The notes under the pieces were generated by a model. It was not told the DNA's origin, ran no database searches, and saw only the letters and a list, made by a program, of their open reading frames with translations. From UBA4656 sp002405525 (GTDB lineage: Bacteria > Pseudomonadota > Gammaproteobacteria > Xanthomonadales > Ahniellaceae), in the NCBI GenBank assembly GCA_036723735.1, contig DAIMGT010000112.1:1-7366 (forward strand): a stretch of DNA of 7,366 nucleotides, given 5' to 3'. Made by a program: the position numbers and the translations under genes. Positions 6,652-7,366 of the stretch are shown here, piece by piece. The first letter of the stretch is position 1. Each line of letters starts with the position of its first letter.

Positions 6652-7344
6652 ATGTGCGGTCGCTTCACCCAACTGGCGCCGTGGTCGGAGGTCTGGGCCT
6701 TCAGCCAGCCGCTCGTTCTTGCCGTCCCCGATGCGGCCGTCGAACCGCGCTGGAACATCGCGCCGTCCACCGCGGCGTGGGTGATCGCCAGCGACGGCCA
6801 CGGTGGCGCCAAGGCCGGCGCCATGCGCTGGGGCCTGGTGCCGCACTGGGCGCCGGATGCGAAGGGCGGCTTCTCGACGATCAATGCCCGCATCGAAACC
6901 GCGGCGGAGAAACCCGCCTTCCGCGACCCGTGGCAACGCCGGCGCTGCCTCGTACCGGCCAATGGCTACTACGAGTGGGTGACGGACGGGCAAGGCCACA
7001 AGCAGCCGTTCTACCTGCAACCGGCCGAGGCGCCGTTGCTGATGTTCGCGGCGCTGTGGGACCGCTGGGCCGGCCCGCACGACGCGCCGCTGCTGAGCTT
7101 CAGCATCGTCACCGAGCCCGCCGAGGGCGCGGTCGCCGCCCTGCACCACCGCCGGCCGCTGATGCTGCAGGCCTCGCAGTTCGCCGATTGGCTCACCGCA
7201 CCGTCGCCGGCGCCCCTGCTCGCTTCAGTGCCGCGACCGGTCCTGCGCTGGCATGCCGTGGGGCCCGCCGTCGGCAACCCGCGCAACGAAGGGCCCACGC
7301 TCGTCGAGCCGATGCCCCCGGTCTCGCTCGCGCCGCGCCCTTGA
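6652..7344 (+). CDS. yedK: SRAP-domain protein, abasic-site DNA-protein crosslinker
   Basis: The protein has 230 residues; E. coli YedK has 222. The family (YedK in bacteria, HMCES in animals) binds abasic sites in single-stranded DNA and links them covalently through Cys2, once Met1 is removed, as a stable thiazolidine. All hallmark parts are present: MCGRF at the start with Cys2, RWNIAPS (34-40), MRWGLVPHW (58-66), INARIET (77-83) with the conserved Asn78, Arg80 and Glu82, NGYYEW (104-109) with the active-site Glu108, LHHRRP (164-169) with the active-site His165, and the C-terminal VGNPRNEGP. E. coli has HDRRP where this protein has HHRRP. The start is fixed by the invariant Met-Cys. There is no clear Shine-Dalgarno in the 51 bases before it, nor a LexA-box palindrome, and the gene follows the upstream hairpin closely, so it may depend partly on readthrough. 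It is a cytosolic DNA-damage tolerance protein unrelated in function to the operon before it. Confidence 0.95.
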   Translation: MCGRFTQLAPWSEVWAFSQPLVLAVPDAAVEPRWNIAPSTAAWVIASDGHGGAKAGAMRWGLVPHWAPDAKGGFSTINARIETAAEKPAFRDPWQRRRCLVPANGYYEWVTDGQGHKQPFYLQPAEAPLLMFAALWDRWAGPHDAPLLSFSIVTEPAEGAVAALHHRRPLMLQASQFADWLTAPSPAPLLASVPRPVLRWHAVGPAVGNPRNEGPTLVEPMPPVSLAPRP

Positions 7345-7366
7345 CGCGGCGCCGACGCCATCACGG

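Noticed and set aside
4474..7149. An 891-codon open frame on the minus strand opposite the propeller and SRAP genes
   Set aside because: Its translation is Ala/Gly/Val/Arg/His-rich and low in complexity, the usual antisense shadow of GC-rich genes. It lies across two plus-strand genes with clear family matches.
7011..7364. A minus-strand open frame at the right edge
   Set aside because: It is the antisense of the SRAP gene, with no independent support. The 22 bases after that gene are too few to judge.

Overview
This 7.4 kb window comes from a GC-rich bacterium. Third codon positions in the real genes are almost all G or C, Shine-Dalgarno sites are of the GGAGG type, and the gene content fits a gammaproteobacterium of the Xanthomonadaceae/Lysobacter-Luteimonas sort. 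That placement is an inference from composition and gene families; there is no marker gene to confirm it.

Left part (1-2489). The window opens inside the 3' end of an unrecognised plus-strand gene that stops at 126-128. Coding-like sequence continues in the same frame to a second stop at 390-392, and a strong hairpin lies 25 nt further on. From 393 to 1042 I find no supportable gene, only stem-loops. Two minus-strand blocks follow: a small polytopic membrane protein (1043-1639), and a composite in which the N-terminus of a TauE/SafE-family membrane transporter is joined out of frame to the C-terminal three quarters of a KDPG aldolase (eda). The join is at about 2314-2322 and looks like a deletion scar or a misassembly. 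Neither of those two genes is complete.

Right part (2490-7366). Everything here is on the plus strand and looks healthy. A likely two-gene operon encodes exported proteins: a 246-residue protein resembling the LolA-like 'outer membrane lipoprotein-sorting protein' family, then, 14 nt later, a 1068-residue Asp-box (BNR) beta-propeller protein of the VPS10/sortilin-like type. Both carry signal peptides, so they probably act in the periplasm or at the cell surface. A perfect 11-bp hairpin closes the operon. The last gene is a SRAP-domain protein (YedK/HMCES family), which shields abasic sites in single-stranded DNA; it is complete and ends 22 nt before the window edge.

There are no tRNA or rRNA genes, CRISPR arrays, insertion sequences or phage genes. 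I did not find a clearly new biological system. The points most worth checking are the tauE-eda junction, the possible interrupted gene at the left edge, and the functional link between the LolA-like protein and the large propeller protein.
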